Position numbers and translations under genes: made by a program. DNA of 64,000 bases from Dyadobacter chenwenxiniae (GTDB lineage Bacteria; Bacteroidota; Bacteroidia; Cytophagales; Spirosomataceae): NCBI RefSeq assembly GCF_022869785.1, contig NZ_CP094997.1:558001-622000 (forward strand), read 5' to 3'. Of the stretch, positions 32,437-41,962 are shown in pieces (the stretch's first letter is position 1; each line of letters begins with the position of its first letter). The notes beneath the pieces were generated by a model. The model made no database searches, was not told the DNA's origin, and worked only from the letters and a program-made list of their open reading frames with translations.

Positions 32437-33540
32437 CTATCGCAGAACTTTTTGAGATACTGCATCCTTTTCGTTAGCGGCCTTAATGATATAAATCCCC
32501 TCTGCAAGACTACGCATATCAAATTCCTCCTGAATGGATATAACCGGACCGTTGCTCTTTACTTCCCGGAGAACCCTTCCTTTGATATCAATAAGCTGCA
32601 ACGTTACCACAGAGCGCTTTTTACTATATGCTTTTACAGTTATAAATGTCTCCGTTGGGACCGGATAGGCTTCGATGGCCATTGAGACTTCCGCGGATTT
32701 AACATTAGGCGTGGAAGTGATCAACCCACTGTTTTCTGCAGACTCATAGGGTGGAATGTCAACTGTCGGGCCAGGCTTATCCGTCACGGTAATCAGCCCT
32801 TCGCGATACGATTCTGAGATGATAACTCCATCACGCCATTCGCTTACGACCATTGCAAATATGTAATTGCCTAAAATCTCCGGAGCCTGCCAAACCAGCT
32901 GATTAACCGAAGGGATAACTTTAAATGTCCCAGTTGCACTGATCTCATTGGGATACATATAGTTGTGCTCCAACATTCGTACGCCGCATTCGCCCGGCGA
33001 CGGCTTGCTCAATCTCGGAAGCTTGACAGAAATACTGTCCACATCCGCAACCGTCGGTTTAAGGTTAATTGTAAATAGCTGCCTTACGCCCGCCTCGAAT
33101 GAGAGATTAGGCAGAACAGGGGTAGAATTGGACACTTGTGTATTAATAACTGTCCAGAAAAATGCTCTTGTGTCGCCCGAATTTGGCAGGTTCAGAACCC
33201 CTGGAGTTCTGTTTTCTAGCGAAACTGAAATTTGGAATGTTCCGGCAGATGCGTAAGTATGGGAACCATCATAATCTGCGACAAGCACATTACCAGGCAA
33301 TTGTTCCATCTTCGACCTTTGAAACTCCTTTGTAGAACCATCACCAAAACAAACAAGAACGCCCGTTTGCCCGTTAGCAGCATCCTGGCCTGTTCTGAGA
33401 TCAAAGTACAAGCGCACTTTGATGTTATAGTTTTGTCCGGAAACATGCGACGCCATGATTTCGCCGCCCCGGATATGGGTTGCAAGACAAAGCGGAGAAG
33501 CCAGTAAGATCAGAAGAAAAACCTTGTAAACTGATTTCAT
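32437..33540 (-). CDS. Secreted protein with T9SS type A sorting domain
   Basis: 367 residues with a signal peptide ending at about ASPLCLA. The first mature residues THIRGGEIMASHVSGQNYNI are a motif common in Bacteroidota surface proteins of the gliding/T9SS group. A PKD-like strand follows (DGSHTYASAGTFQISVSLEN). The last 80 or so residues form a type A C-terminal domain: AIEAYPVPTETFITVKAY, VTLQLIDIKGRVLREV and LAEGIYIIKAANEKDAVSQK, ending VLR. It is therefore expected to be exported by the type IX system and attached to or released from the surface. Its specific function is unknown. Confidence 0.86.
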   Translation of the reverse strand: MKSVYKVFLLILLASPLCLATHIRGGEIMASHVSGQNYNIKVRLYFDLRTGQDAANGQTGVLVCFGDGSTKEFQRSKMEQLPGNVLVADYDGSHTYASAGTFQISVSLENRTPGVLNLPNSGDTRAFFWTVINTQVSNSTPVLPNLSFEAGVRQLFTINLKPTVADVDSISVKLPRLSKPSPGECGVRMLEHNYMYPNEISATGTFKVIPSVNQLVWQAPEILGNYIFAMVVSEWRDGVIISESYREGLITVTDKPGPTVDIPPYESAENSGLITSTPNVKSAEVSMAIEAYPVPTETFITVKAYSKKRSVVTLQLIDIKGRVLREVKSNGPVISIQEEFDMRSLAEGIYIIKAANEKDAVSQKVLR

Positions 33541-33679
33541 AAAGTAAAGGAAGTTGAATGTTACGTTACTTATTCAGAACGACGGAAGCAGCCCGTTTTG
33601 TATTGCGCGAACAAGAAACAAATAGATAAAAACATGTTTTTGTAACCGCGCTGAAATCAGGCTGAGAAAGTGCTCAAAA

Positions 33680-34744
33680 TCAGTCTTTGTAAATCAGGAT
33701 CTCACTTTTTCCATCGCTTTTGATATAGCCGCGATACATGCCTTCGCTGTTAAATGGCATTGCAATGTTCCCGTTTCTATCAACCGCGATGATCCCGCCT
33801 TCGCCACCGCGTTCCACGAGTTTTTTCATCACCACTTCATTCGCAGCGTCTTTTACTGTCATTCCTTTATATTCCATTAGCGCCGAGATGTCGAAAGCAA
33901 CCACGGAGCGGATAAAATACTCTCCGTGCCCGGTTGCCGAAACGGCACATGTTGCATTATTGGCATAGGTTCCCGCACCGATGATGGGTGCGTCGCCTAT
34001 GCGGCCGTACTTTTTATTGGTCATGCCGCCGGTTGATGTGCCAGCCGCCAGATTGCCAAATTTATCCAGTGCAACGCAGCCGACGGTTCCGAATTTCCTG
34101 CCTTCTGTGAATATGAGATCCTCTTGCTCGATCGAACCGGTTTTCGGTGCCTTTTTTACTTCTTGTTTTTCTTTTGCGTCGTGATCCAGTTCTGTTTTTT
34201 CCTGTTCTTTGGCACGCTGTAAAGCTTTAAACCTTGATTCTGTGTAGAAATAGGAAGGATCAACGATCGCTTGGCCCTGATCTTTTGCAAATGTTTCTGC
34301 GCCTTTGCCAGCCATCATGACGTGTGGTGACTTTTCCATCACTGCAATGGCCGTGCTGATCGGATTTTTGATCGTAGTTACGCCCGCGATGGCTCCGGCT
34401 TTCAATGTTTTGCCTTCCATGATGGACGCATCCAGCTCATTTTTGCCTTCATTGGTAAAAACGGCACCTTTACCGGCATTGAAAAGGGGCGAATCTTCCA
34501 TCACCCGGATTGTCGCTTCTACCGCCTGCACGCTTGTTCCACCGTTTCTCAGCACGCCGTAACCCTTTAGTAATGCTGTGTTAAGCACGTCTTTATAAGC
34601 GTTTTCCTGCTCGGGGGACATATTGGCACGGGTAATGGTGCCGGCACCGCCGTGCAGTACGAGCGTAATTTTATCCGAATAATCCTGTGCAAAACCGGAG
34701 AGGCTGATCAGCACCAAAAGGGTCAGGTAGGAAAGCTTTTTCAT
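33680..34744 (-). CDS. Isoaspartyl peptidase/L-asparaginase (Ntn hydrolase), secreted
   Basis: 354 residues with a signal peptide (MKKLSYLTLLVLISLSGFAQ). Typical opening LVLHGGAGTITR, then NAGKGAVFTNEGKNELDASIM. The autocleavage site is GTVGC at residues 219-223, with Thr220 the new N-terminal nucleophile; GGMTNKKYGRIGDAPIIGAGTYA and CAVSATGHGE follow as in the plant-type asparaginase family. A charged linker rich in Lys and Glu precedes the cleavage site. The enzyme removes isoaspartyl residues or degrades asparagine in the periplasm. Confidence 0.93.
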   Translation of the reverse strand: MKKLSYLTLLVLISLSGFAQDYSDKITLVLHGGAGTITRANMSPEQENAYKDVLNTALLKGYGVLRNGGTSVQAVEATIRVMEDSPLFNAGKGAVFTNEGKNELDASIMEGKTLKAGAIAGVTTIKNPISTAIAVMEKSPHVMMAGKGAETFAKDQGQAIVDPSYFYTESRFKALQRAKEQEKTELDHDAKEKQEVKKAPKTGSIEQEDLIFTEGRKFGTVGCVALDKFGNLAAGTSTGGMTNKKYGRIGDAPIIGAGTYANNATCAVSATGHGEYFIRSVVAFDISALMEYKGMTVKDAANEVVMKKLVERGGEGGIIAVDRNGNIAMPFNSEGMYRGYIKSDGKSEILIYKD

Positions 34745-34859
34745 GCAATTGGATTTGAGTGAGTTATTTCAAAGCTAATCAAAATGATAGTAGAGCGGCC
34801 TTCGGAAATCCTTTTAAATTTGAATTATTTAACATTTTATTCAGAACAACTCAAATTTA

Positions 34860-36722
34860 ATGAAAAGAGCACTGCTTGGATTATGGTTACTTTCATGCGT
34901 CCTGAGTGTCGACTCAGTGGCACAGAAGCCATCCGAATGGAAATATGTGGAAGGGAAAATCGTCACGCCGTGGACGGAAAAGGTGAATGTTGCCAATGTT
35001 CATCCCGAATATCCCAGGCCACAAATGGTCCGCCAGAACTGGTTAAACATGAATGGTCTCTGGAATTATTCTATTGTTCCTAAGCAAGCTTCGGAAGCCA
35101 GACCTGTATCTTTTGACGGCCGGATCCTGGTTCCGTTTGCAGTAGAATCTGCCTTGTCGGGCGTGAGTAAGACGGTTGGGAAAGACAGCGTGCTCTGGTA
35201 TCAGCGCAGTATTGATTTTTCACCTAAATTAAAGGATCAGCGTGTTTTGATTCATTTCGGTGCGGTGGATTGGAAATGTGATGTGTTTGTGAACGGCAAG
35301 CCCGCAGGAACACATCAGGGCGGTTATGATCCGTTTTCCTTTGACATCACCGATCTGCTGTTGAAGAAAAAGCAACAGGATATCAGCGTGCGGGTGTGGG
35401 ACCCGAGCAGCGACGGGCCTCAGCCGCGTGGCAAGCAGATTAAAAATCCGCATGGGATCTGGTATACGCCGGTGACGGGTATCTGGCAAACCGTTTGGCT
35501 GGAAACTGTTCCAACCACGCATATTGTTGATTTCAAACAGGTGCCGGATATTGATAAGCAGACGCTTAATGTTTCCGCGACGCTTACAAATGCCGCAGCG
35601 ACAGACAGAATCAAAGTTACTGCCCTGGACGGTTCTGCCAAGGTTGCCGAGCAGGAAATTGCATCGGGCGAAAATGCCGTGCTGAACATCCCGAATGCAA
35701 AATTATGGTCTCCTGAGAATCCATTTCTTTATGACCTGATAATATCCGTAACCAGAAACGGAAAGGTCATTGACGAGGTGAAAAGCTATTTCGCAATGCG
35801 CAAGATTTCTATGCAGCCCGATGAGAACGGCATTCAGCGTATGGCTCTGAATAACAAGTTTTTGTTCCAATACGGACCGCTCGACCAAGGCTGGTGGCCA
35901 GACGGACTTTACACCGCTCCAACAGACGAAGCCCTGAAATTCGACATATTAAAAACCAAGGAAATGGGCTTTAATATGATCAGAAAGCACGTGAAAGTGG
36001 AGCCGGCAAGATGGTATCGTTACTGTGACGAGCTGGGTATGCTCGTGTGGCAGGACATGCCAAGCGGCGATATGGGCAATAATTGGGAGCAGCGCCCTGG
36101 TATAACCGGCGCCGAAACGGATAAGGACCGCACACCTGAATCCGAAAATATCTATAAAACAGAATGGAAAGCCATTATCGATGCGAATGACCATTTCCCA
36201 TCTATTGTAGTTTGGGTTCCTTTTAATGAGGCGTGGGGACAATTCAAAACGGAAGAAATCACAAATTGGACCATGCAATATGACCCCAGCCGACTGGTTA
36301 ACAGTGCCAGCGGAGGCAATTTCCATCCCGTAGGGCACATTATCGACATGCACAATTATCCCGCGCCTGTCATGCCAAGGCCTGATCTTTTCGGTGCTAA
36401 ACAGATCATTGTGCTGGGTGAGTTCGGTGGGCTGGGGCTGCCGGTTGATAACCATGTTTGGCAGCAGAAGGATAACTGGGGTTACCAAAGCTTCAAGAAT
36501 CCCGAAGAGCTTTACGCTCGTTACGAATCCTTCGTCAAACGGTTTGAGCCATTAATCAAAAAAGGATTATCCGCAGCAGTCTACACACAAACCACTGATG
36601 TTGAGGTAGAAATAAACGGGCTCATGACATACGATCGCAAAGTGATCAAATTCCCTGAGGCAAAGTTGAAAGCGATACACGCCCCACTTTACAATGCAGA
36701 TTGGGTGAAGTTAAAGCCTTGA
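34860..36722 (+). CDS. Glycoside hydrolase family 2 enzyme, secreted
   Basis: 620 residues with a signal peptide to about DSVAQ. Domain order is the GH2 sugar-binding domain (about 55-220, LNMNGLWNYSIVP, VLIHFGAVDWKCDVFVNG), the immunoglobulin-like domain (about 225-320) and the catalytic TIM barrel (about 325-600). NEAWG holds the acid/base (Glu457) and LGEFGG the nucleophile (Glu521). GH2 covers beta-galactosidase, beta-mannosidase and beta-glucuronidase; I cannot pick one. It is a single gene, not in a PUL with SusC/D in this window. Confidence 0.9.
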   Translation: MKRALLGLWLLSCVLSVDSVAQKPSEWKYVEGKIVTPWTEKVNVANVHPEYPRPQMVRQNWLNMNGLWNYSIVPKQASEARPVSFDGRILVPFAVESALSGVSKTVGKDSVLWYQRSIDFSPKLKDQRVLIHFGAVDWKCDVFVNGKPAGTHQGGYDPFSFDITDLLLKKKQQDISVRVWDPSSDGPQPRGKQIKNPHGIWYTPVTGIWQTVWLETVPTTHIVDFKQVPDIDKQTLNVSATLTNAAATDRIKVTALDGSAKVAEQEIASGENAVLNIPNAKLWSPENPFLYDLIISVTRNGKVIDEVKSYFAMRKISMQPDENGIQRMALNNKFLFQYGPLDQGWWPDGLYTAPTDEALKFDILKTKEMGFNMIRKHVKVEPARWYRYCDELGMLVWQDMPSGDMGNNWEQRPGITGAETDKDRTPESENIYKTEWKAIIDANDHFPSIVVWVPFNEAWGQFKTEEITNWTMQYDPSRLVNSASGGNFHPVGHIIDMHNYPAPVMPRPDLFGAKQIIVLGEFGGLGLPVDNHVWQQKDNWGYQSFKNPEELYARYESFVKRFEPLIKKGLSAAVYTQTTDVEVEINGLMTYDRKVIKFPEAKLKAIHAPLYNADWVKLKP

Positions 36723-36735
36723 AGCTGTCTAATGT

Positions 36736-36918
36736 TGTCACATTAACCTTGTCACACTGAGCGGAACTTTGTCACACTGAGCGGAGCCGAAGTGAATTGC
36801 AGGGCGGCACTCACTTCGGCTCCGCTCAGTGTGACAAGTAGCTTCGCTCAGTGTGACAGGTCGCTTGTTTTGTGACAGGTCGTTGCTCAGTGAGACAACG
36901 CTTCGCTCAGTATGACAG
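36736..36918. repeat. GTCACACTGAGCGGAGCCGAAGTG repeat cluster between GH2 and maeB
   Basis: A perfect inverted pair of 25-base arms (36771-36795 and 36811-36835, loop 15 bases) is surrounded by partial copies of the same word at 36751, 36843, 36873-36890 and 36901. The gap is convergent. Similar words occur between genes in many Bacteroidota, so this is a dispersed intergenic repeat. No ORF is present. Confidence 0.88.
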
Positions 36919-36930
36919 ACTACTATTACC

Positions 36931-39201
36931 TTACTTCTTCAATTGCGCTTCTACAACCGCGATTGCCACCATATTGACAATCTCGCGCACGGAGCTTCCT
37001 AATTGCAATACGTGAACCGGCTTTTTCATTCCCAGCAGGATCGGCCCGATGGTTTCCAGTTCGGCTGCTTCTTTCAGTAAGTTGTATGCAATGTTACTGG
37101 CCGATAAATTCGGGAAAATCAGCGTGTTAGCTCCGCCATCAACCAGGTCACTGAACGGGTGGTTTTCTTTTAACAGGGTTGTATTGAAAGCAAGGTGGGC
37201 CTGCATTTCACCTTCTACGATCATTGTTGGGTTCCTCTTTTTGAGGATCGCAGTCGCTTCACGCATTTTTATTGCGTCGGTCCCGTCGGCACTTCCGTAG
37301 TTGGCGTAAGTTACCAAAGCAATGCGTGGCTGAATGTTGAAGCGTTCTACGGCTTTTGCAGTCAGTTCGGTGATTTCAACGATTTCGTCAACAGTTGGGT
37401 CCAGGTTTACGGTTGTATCCGAAAAAAACAATGGCCCTTTTGGGGTTAGTAGAATGTACATACCCGCCACCTTGTTCACGCCCGGGTCCTTGCCGATAAC
37501 CTGCAGTGCCGGACGGATAGTGTCGGGATAAGTCCTTGTTAAACCGGAGATCAGCGCGTCGGCTTCTCCGTTTTCCACCATCATGGAGCCAAAATAGCTT
37601 CTGAAATAAATGCTTCTGTGCGCTTCGATCGGCGTTAGGCCTTTTCTTTTACGCTTTTCAAAAAGCAGGTTGGCGTAATTATTAATGGTTTCTTCGTTTT
37701 CGGTTGCACGTGGGTCCACAATCGCCACATCAGCCAGGTCTAGCTTGCTTTCCTTGATCATACTGATGATCGTTTCTTTGCTACCCAACAGAATCGGAAC
37801 GGCAATGCCTTCATCGCGAACCTGTTGCGCGGCGCGGAGCACCTGAATGTTTTCTGCATCTGCAAAAACAACCCTTTTCGGAGCCAGTTTTGCTTTGTTC
37901 AGGATAACGCGGGAAATCTGTTCGTTCCGGCCCAGACGGCTGGAAAGTTCCTGTTCGTAGGCGTCCCAGTCCGTAATCACCTTACGCGCGACGCCAGTTT
38001 CTATCGCAGCCTTTGCCACCGCAGGCGCCACGGTCGTCAACAGACGCGGATCAACAGGTTTGGGAATGATATAATTTTTGCCAAAAACAATGTTTGTTTC
38101 GTTGTAGGCAAGATTTACAATGTCGGGAACCGGTTTTTTGGCCAAATCAGCCAAGGCATGAACGGCTGCCAGTTTCATGGCTTCATTGATCTCCGTCGCT
38201 CTCACATCCAGCGCACCGCGGAAAATGTAAGGGAATCCAAGGACATTATTTACCTGGTTCGGATAATCCGAGCGACCTGTCGCCATGATCACGTCCTCCC
38301 GCGCTTCGACCGCATCAGGATAAGGGATTTCAGGGTTTGGATTGGCCATAGCGAGCACGATTGGATCTTTTGCCATGGATTTTACCATATCTTTTGACAC
38401 AATGTCCGCTGTGGAAAGCCCCAGGAACAAGTCAGCGCCAACCATTGCATCTTCAAGCGAATCGTAAGCCACGTCCGTCGCAAACTGCTTTTTCATTTCA
38501 GTAAGGTCCGTCCGGCCATTGTGAATGTGGCCTTTAGTATCGAACATGGCAATGTTCTGAGGATTGGCACCCAGCGCAAGATATAGTTTTGTACACGAAA
38601 CCGCCGAAGCGCCTGCGCCGGAAACCACCACACGGATTTCATTTATATTCTTCTTAACCAATTCGAGTGCATTCAACATGGCCGCGGCGCTAATAATAGC
38701 CGTTCCGTGCTGGTCGTCGTGCATCACCGGAATATTCAGCTCTTTTTTCAGTCGTGCTTCAATTTCGAAGCATTCAGGCGCCTTGATATCTTCCAGGTTA
38801 ACGCCGCCAAATGTGGGTTCCAGAATCTTAACGGTCCTTACAAATTCGTCGACATCTTTGGTATTCAGCTCGATATCAAATACATCAATGTCTGCATATA
38901 TTTTAAAGAGAAGTCCTTTTCCTTCCATCACCGGCTTGGATGCTTCCGGGCCAATATCACCCAGTCCGAGCACGGCAGTCCCGTTGCTGATCACAGCCAC
39001 AAGATTGCCTTTTGCAGTATACAAATAGGCATCTTCAACATTGGCAGCAATTTCCAGGCAGGGTTCTGCAACACCGGGGGAATACGCAAGCGAAAGGTCG
39101 CGCTGGGTGCTGGTTTCTTTGGTCGGGATCACCTGGATCTTGCCAGGGCGACCTTTTGAGTGGTAGTATAGGGCGTCTTCTTTTCTGATCTTTTTATTCA
39201 T
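36931..39201 (-). CDS. maeB: NADP-dependent malic enzyme with phosphotransacetylase-like domain (MaeB)
   Basis: 756 residues. The N-terminal malic domain (about 1-425) has LAYSPGVAEPCLEIA, IPVMHDDQHGTAII and the NAD(P) loop VVVSGAGASAVSC, and LAMANPNPEIPYPDAV near its end. The C-terminal domain (about 430-756) is of the PTA_PTB fold (DALISGLTRTYPDTIRPALQ, GPLFFSDTTVN, LVDGGANTLIFPNLSASNIAY). The enzyme decarboxylates malate to pyruvate with NADP; the C-terminal domain is regulatory in the family. Full length is normal. Confidence 0.96.
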   Translation of the reverse strand: MNKKIRKEDALYYHSKGRPGKIQVIPTKETSTQRDLSLAYSPGVAEPCLEIAANVEDAYLYTAKGNLVAVISNGTAVLGLGDIGPEASKPVMEGKGLLFKIYADIDVFDIELNTKDVDEFVRTVKILEPTFGGVNLEDIKAPECFEIEARLKKELNIPVMHDDQHGTAIISAAAMLNALELVKKNINEIRVVVSGAGASAVSCTKLYLALGANPQNIAMFDTKGHIHNGRTDLTEMKKQFATDVAYDSLEDAMVGADLFLGLSTADIVSKDMVKSMAKDPIVLAMANPNPEIPYPDAVEAREDVIMATGRSDYPNQVNNVLGFPYIFRGALDVRATEINEAMKLAAVHALADLAKKPVPDIVNLAYNETNIVFGKNYIIPKPVDPRLLTTVAPAVAKAAIETGVARKVITDWDAYEQELSSRLGRNEQISRVILNKAKLAPKRVVFADAENIQVLRAAQQVRDEGIAVPILLGSKETIISMIKESKLDLADVAIVDPRATENEETINNYANLLFEKRKRKGLTPIEAHRSIYFRSYFGSMMVENGEADALISGLTRTYPDTIRPALQVIGKDPGVNKVAGMYILLTPKGPLFFSDTTVNLDPTVDEIVEITELTAKAVERFNIQPRIALVTYANYGSADGTDAIKMREATAILKKRNPTMIVEGEMQAHLAFNTTLLKENHPFSDLVDGGANTLIFPNLSASNIAYNLLKEAAELETIGPILLGMKKPVHVLQLGSSVREIVNMVAIAVVEAQLKK

Positions 39202-39295
39202 ACCTGTTGACGATTATTTCGTGCTAAGGTACAAACATTAGATGCAACGCAATCAATTTCCGGCGTTAATAACAGTGGATTTTAGGGCCAAATGA

Positions 39296-40504
39296 TTACA
39301 AATCCCTGAGAATGTTGTTGGAAGAAGTTACATCATCTTCGTTGAAAGAAGGACTCTTTGCCAGGTTCTTTCTTTTCTTAACCGATACAATCCGCTTTTT
39401 CAGGAAGTAGGCAAACACCATATACGCGCCAAACATACCTATATATATGTATAGCGAGGCCGTGTTGGTAATGTTGCCGTGAAAAGTGAAAAACAATGTC
39501 GTGTTCAGGATCGTAACCATCCAAAGCGCGAAGGAAGCCCAGAAGTGGTTCAGGCCGTTGTCGATCAGGATGTGATGCATGTGGTTCCTGTCCGCAATGA
39601 AAGGCGAACCACCTTTGAAGATCCTTACAATAAATACCCTGAGCGTGTCGAAAATAGGAACGATCAGCAAAACCATGACAATGATCGGCGCATTAAAATA
39701 AGCATTTGGATCGTGCAGGTAGCCCACATTCAGCGATAGAAATTCAACGGAAAAAATGGAAAGCAGGTAACCCACGATCAGCGAACCGGTGTCGCCCATG
39801 AAGATTTTGCTGGTTTTTGAAAAATTGAAACGAAGGAAACCAAGCAGTGAACCGGACATGGCAAATGCCAGGCAGCCGAACGAGAAATGGTCATTTAAAA
39901 TAAACCAGATCCCGAAGCCTAAGCCCGCGATAAGGCTGATGCCTCCTGCAAGGCCGTCGATGCCGTCGATCAGGTTAATCGCGTTAATGATGGCAATAAA
40001 AATGAAAACCGTTAAAGGAATGCTGATAAAGTCAGAAACATTGTGAATGCCGAATATTCCATAAAAATTGTCGACCTTGAAATTGCCCATCGCCACAAGG
40101 ATCAATGATGCGAAAATCTGTATAATTAGCTTTTTAGTAGGGTCAACGGCGAGAATATCATCTTTGATCCCCAGAAAAAACAAGATTATCACACCGGTCA
40201 TCGCGAGGCTGATCAAATTCGAATCCAGAATGTTTTCGGAATGAGGCCATAAAAAATAAGCGATCAGCGTTGCCGCAAATATCGCTATGCCTCCCAAAGT
40301 AGGGGTTTCAGTTTCGTGTGAGCTTCTAAAACCAGGTTTTGCTGTCAGATGCAGTAGATTCGATAAATTAATGATAATCGGAATGCTGATGATCGACAGG
40401 AAACAGGCAATTAAAAAGGAAAGGAGGCATTGGTAAACATCATGATGTATAATGTTGCTGAAGTTTCCTTCGCTTAATATCTGTAGGGGTACTTTTAATT
40501 CCAT
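39296..40504 (-). CDS. MraY/WecA-type polyprenyl-phosphate sugar-1-phosphate transferase
   Basis: About 402 residues with roughly eleven transmembrane helices. Family motifs are SSHETETPTLGGIAIFAA, GIKDDILAVDPTKKLIIQ, NAINLIDGIDGLAGGISLIA and KIFMGDTGSL, with Asp-rich catalytic loops. Enzymes of this family transfer a sugar phosphate, often GlcNAc-1-P, to undecaprenyl phosphate and start surface-glycan synthesis. The downstream DRNHMHHILID matches the fourth loop of WecA/TagO. I start at the ATG at 40504 because the upstream start at 40516 is TTG. It closes the polysaccharide cluster. Confidence 0.9.
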   Translation of the reverse strand: MELKVPLQILSEGNFSNIIHHDVYQCLLSFLIACFLSIISIPIIINLSNLLHLTAKPGFRSSHETETPTLGGIAIFAATLIAYFLWPHSENILDSNLISLAMTGVIILFFLGIKDDILAVDPTKKLIIQIFASLILVAMGNFKVDNFYGIFGIHNVSDFISIPLTVFIFIAIINAINLIDGIDGLAGGISLIAGLGFGIWFILNDHFSFGCLAFAMSGSLLGFLRFNFSKTSKIFMGDTGSLIVGYLLSIFSVEFLSLNVGYLHDPNAYFNAPIIVMVLLIVPIFDTLRVFIVRIFKGGSPFIADRNHMHHILIDNGLNHFWASFALWMVTILNTTLFFTFHGNITNTASLYIYIGMFGAYMVFAYFLKKRIVSVKKRKNLAKSPSFNEDDVTSSNNILRDL

Positions 40505-40655
40505 AGTGTCTGCCAATGTAAATAGAGTAATAACGTTGTAGTAGATTCTGACCTTTAATCAAAAGTCGCAATTAAAATTTATATTATGGATAGCTAAATA
40601 GCTGGATATCAAAATAATTATTATCCGGTTTGGATGGTGTCTTATGTTTTCTATT

Positions 40656-41399
40656 TTAGCGAAACTGTAATATTTTTCTCAACGGCTTCAACCACAACGT
40701 ATAAAAATGCGGCTTCAAATCATTTTCCTTCCAGGCCCTCATATCATTCCTGTTGGCCGCGATCCGGTTTTTTAAATTGCTGTTGCTCACGCCTCCCGTC
40801 CGCATTTTCACAATCACTTTTGGCACGTAAGCTATTTTAATTTTCGATTTATGGATGAACCGTAACATTAGTTCATAATCCGCCGCGCTTCCCAGATCCA
40901 GTCGAAACAAGCCGAGCTGGTCATAAAGTTCTTTTTTTACAAAAAACGCAGGGTGGGGCGGCATCCAGCCATTAAGAAAAGCACCTTCCTTGTAATTTCC
41001 AGAGATCCATTTCCTCTTAATCACCACCTCATCTGCCGAATCTACATAAACAAGGTCACCATAACAGCCCTGAAAATTAGCAGAATTTATCTTGGCAACC
41101 ACATCGCTGATGGCCGCATTGTAAGCATAAAAATCGTCGGCGTTCAATATTCCGATGATTTCACCTGTTGCTAATTTTATGCCTTTGTTCATCGCATCGT
41201 AAATTCCATTGTCAGGCTCGCTGACGAACGTGGCGATTTTGCTGCCGTATTCCTTTATAATTTCCTGCGTTCCGTCTTTGGAATTACCGTCGACAATAAT
41301 GTATTCGATTCCGGGAAAATCCTGGGCGAGCACAGACTCGATGCACTGGCGAATGGTTTTTGCACCATTATAAACAACAGTTATGATACTTACTTTCAA
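40656..41399 (-). CDS. Glycosyltransferase family 2 (WcaA-like)
   Basis: 247 residues with a TTG start, overlapping the wcaF stop by four bases. GT-A motifs: SIITVVYNGAKTIRQCIESVL, EYIIVDGNSKDGT, VSEPDNGIYDAMNKGIKLAT and the metal-binding GILNADDFY (DxD). The acceptor domain includes DLGSAADYELMLRFIH. It probably adds a sugar during surface-polysaccharide synthesis in the cytoplasm. Donor and acceptor are unknown. Confidence 0.92.
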   Translation of the reverse strand: MKVSIITVVYNGAKTIRQCIESVLAQDFPGIEYIIVDGNSKDGTQEIIKEYGSKIATFVSEPDNGIYDAMNKGIKLATGEIIGILNADDFYAYNAAISDVVAKINSANFQGCYGDLVYVDSADEVVIKRKWISGNYKEGAFLNGWMPPHPAFFVKKELYDQLGLFRLDLGSAADYELMLRFIHKSKIKIAYVPKVIVKMRTGGVSNSNLKNRIAANRNDMRAWKENDLKPHFYTLWLKPLRKILQFR

Positions 41400-41962
41400 C
41401 GGGACAAGTTTCTTGTTTTGACAAATTTAGCCGGATTTCCCTGATAAATTCCGTAAGGCTCCAAATTGGAGGTGGCAACGGAATCCACAGTTAACACCGC
41501 ATGCGAACCTACTGTTACACCAGGACAGACAGTTGCTTTCGCGCCAATCCAGGCGCCGCTCTCAATCGTTATCGGCTTGACAATCAGGTCAAATGCGCTT
41601 GTGGTAAAGTTATGGTTTCCTGTCAGCAGCATGCAGCCTTGCGACAAGCATACATTTGATTCGATTGTCACCATTGTGAGGTTGTCAATCCACACATTTT
41701 CTCCGATCCAGGCATTTTCACCGATTACCAAAAACCATGGATATTTTACATTCACTTTTGGCTTGATCACAACCCCTTTTGCAAGCCGGGCACCAAACAT
41801 TTCCAGCACAAACCGCTTAATTATCATGGGATAAGGCAAATAGGTGTTGATGAATAACCGATTGGCAAAATACCAGAGCAGTTGTTTAAGGAAGCTCCCC
41901 GGTTTGTACCAGCTGTTATCATACTTTGACAGATCGGTTCGGGCTTTTAAGGTCTTTTCCAT
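41396..41962 (-). CDS. WcaF-like acetyltransferase of polysaccharide synthesis
   Basis: 188 residues of the left-handed beta-helix class. The hexapeptide repeats run from VVIKPKVNVKYPWFLVIGEN through AWIGENVWIDNLTMVTIESN to VCPGVTVGSHAVLTVDSVAT, with GNHNFTT in the active-site position and GIYQGNPAKFVK at the end. WcaF-type enzymes acetylate a sugar of colanic-acid-like polymers. The start lies 44 bases inside the previous gene, so translation is coupled. Confidence 0.9.
   Translation of the reverse strand: MEKTLKARTDLSKYDNSWYKPGSFLKQLLWYFANRLFINTYLPYPMIIKRFVLEMFGARLAKGVVIKPKVNVKYPWFLVIGENAWIGENVWIDNLTMVTIESNVCLSQGCMLLTGNHNFTTSAFDLIVKPITIESGAWIGAKATVCPGVTVGSHAVLTVDSVATSNLEPYGIYQGNPAKFVKTRNLSR

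Noticed and set aside
35949..36488. 179-codon open frame opposite the GH2 gene
   Set aside because: Antisense shadow; composition and lack of family features argue against a gene.
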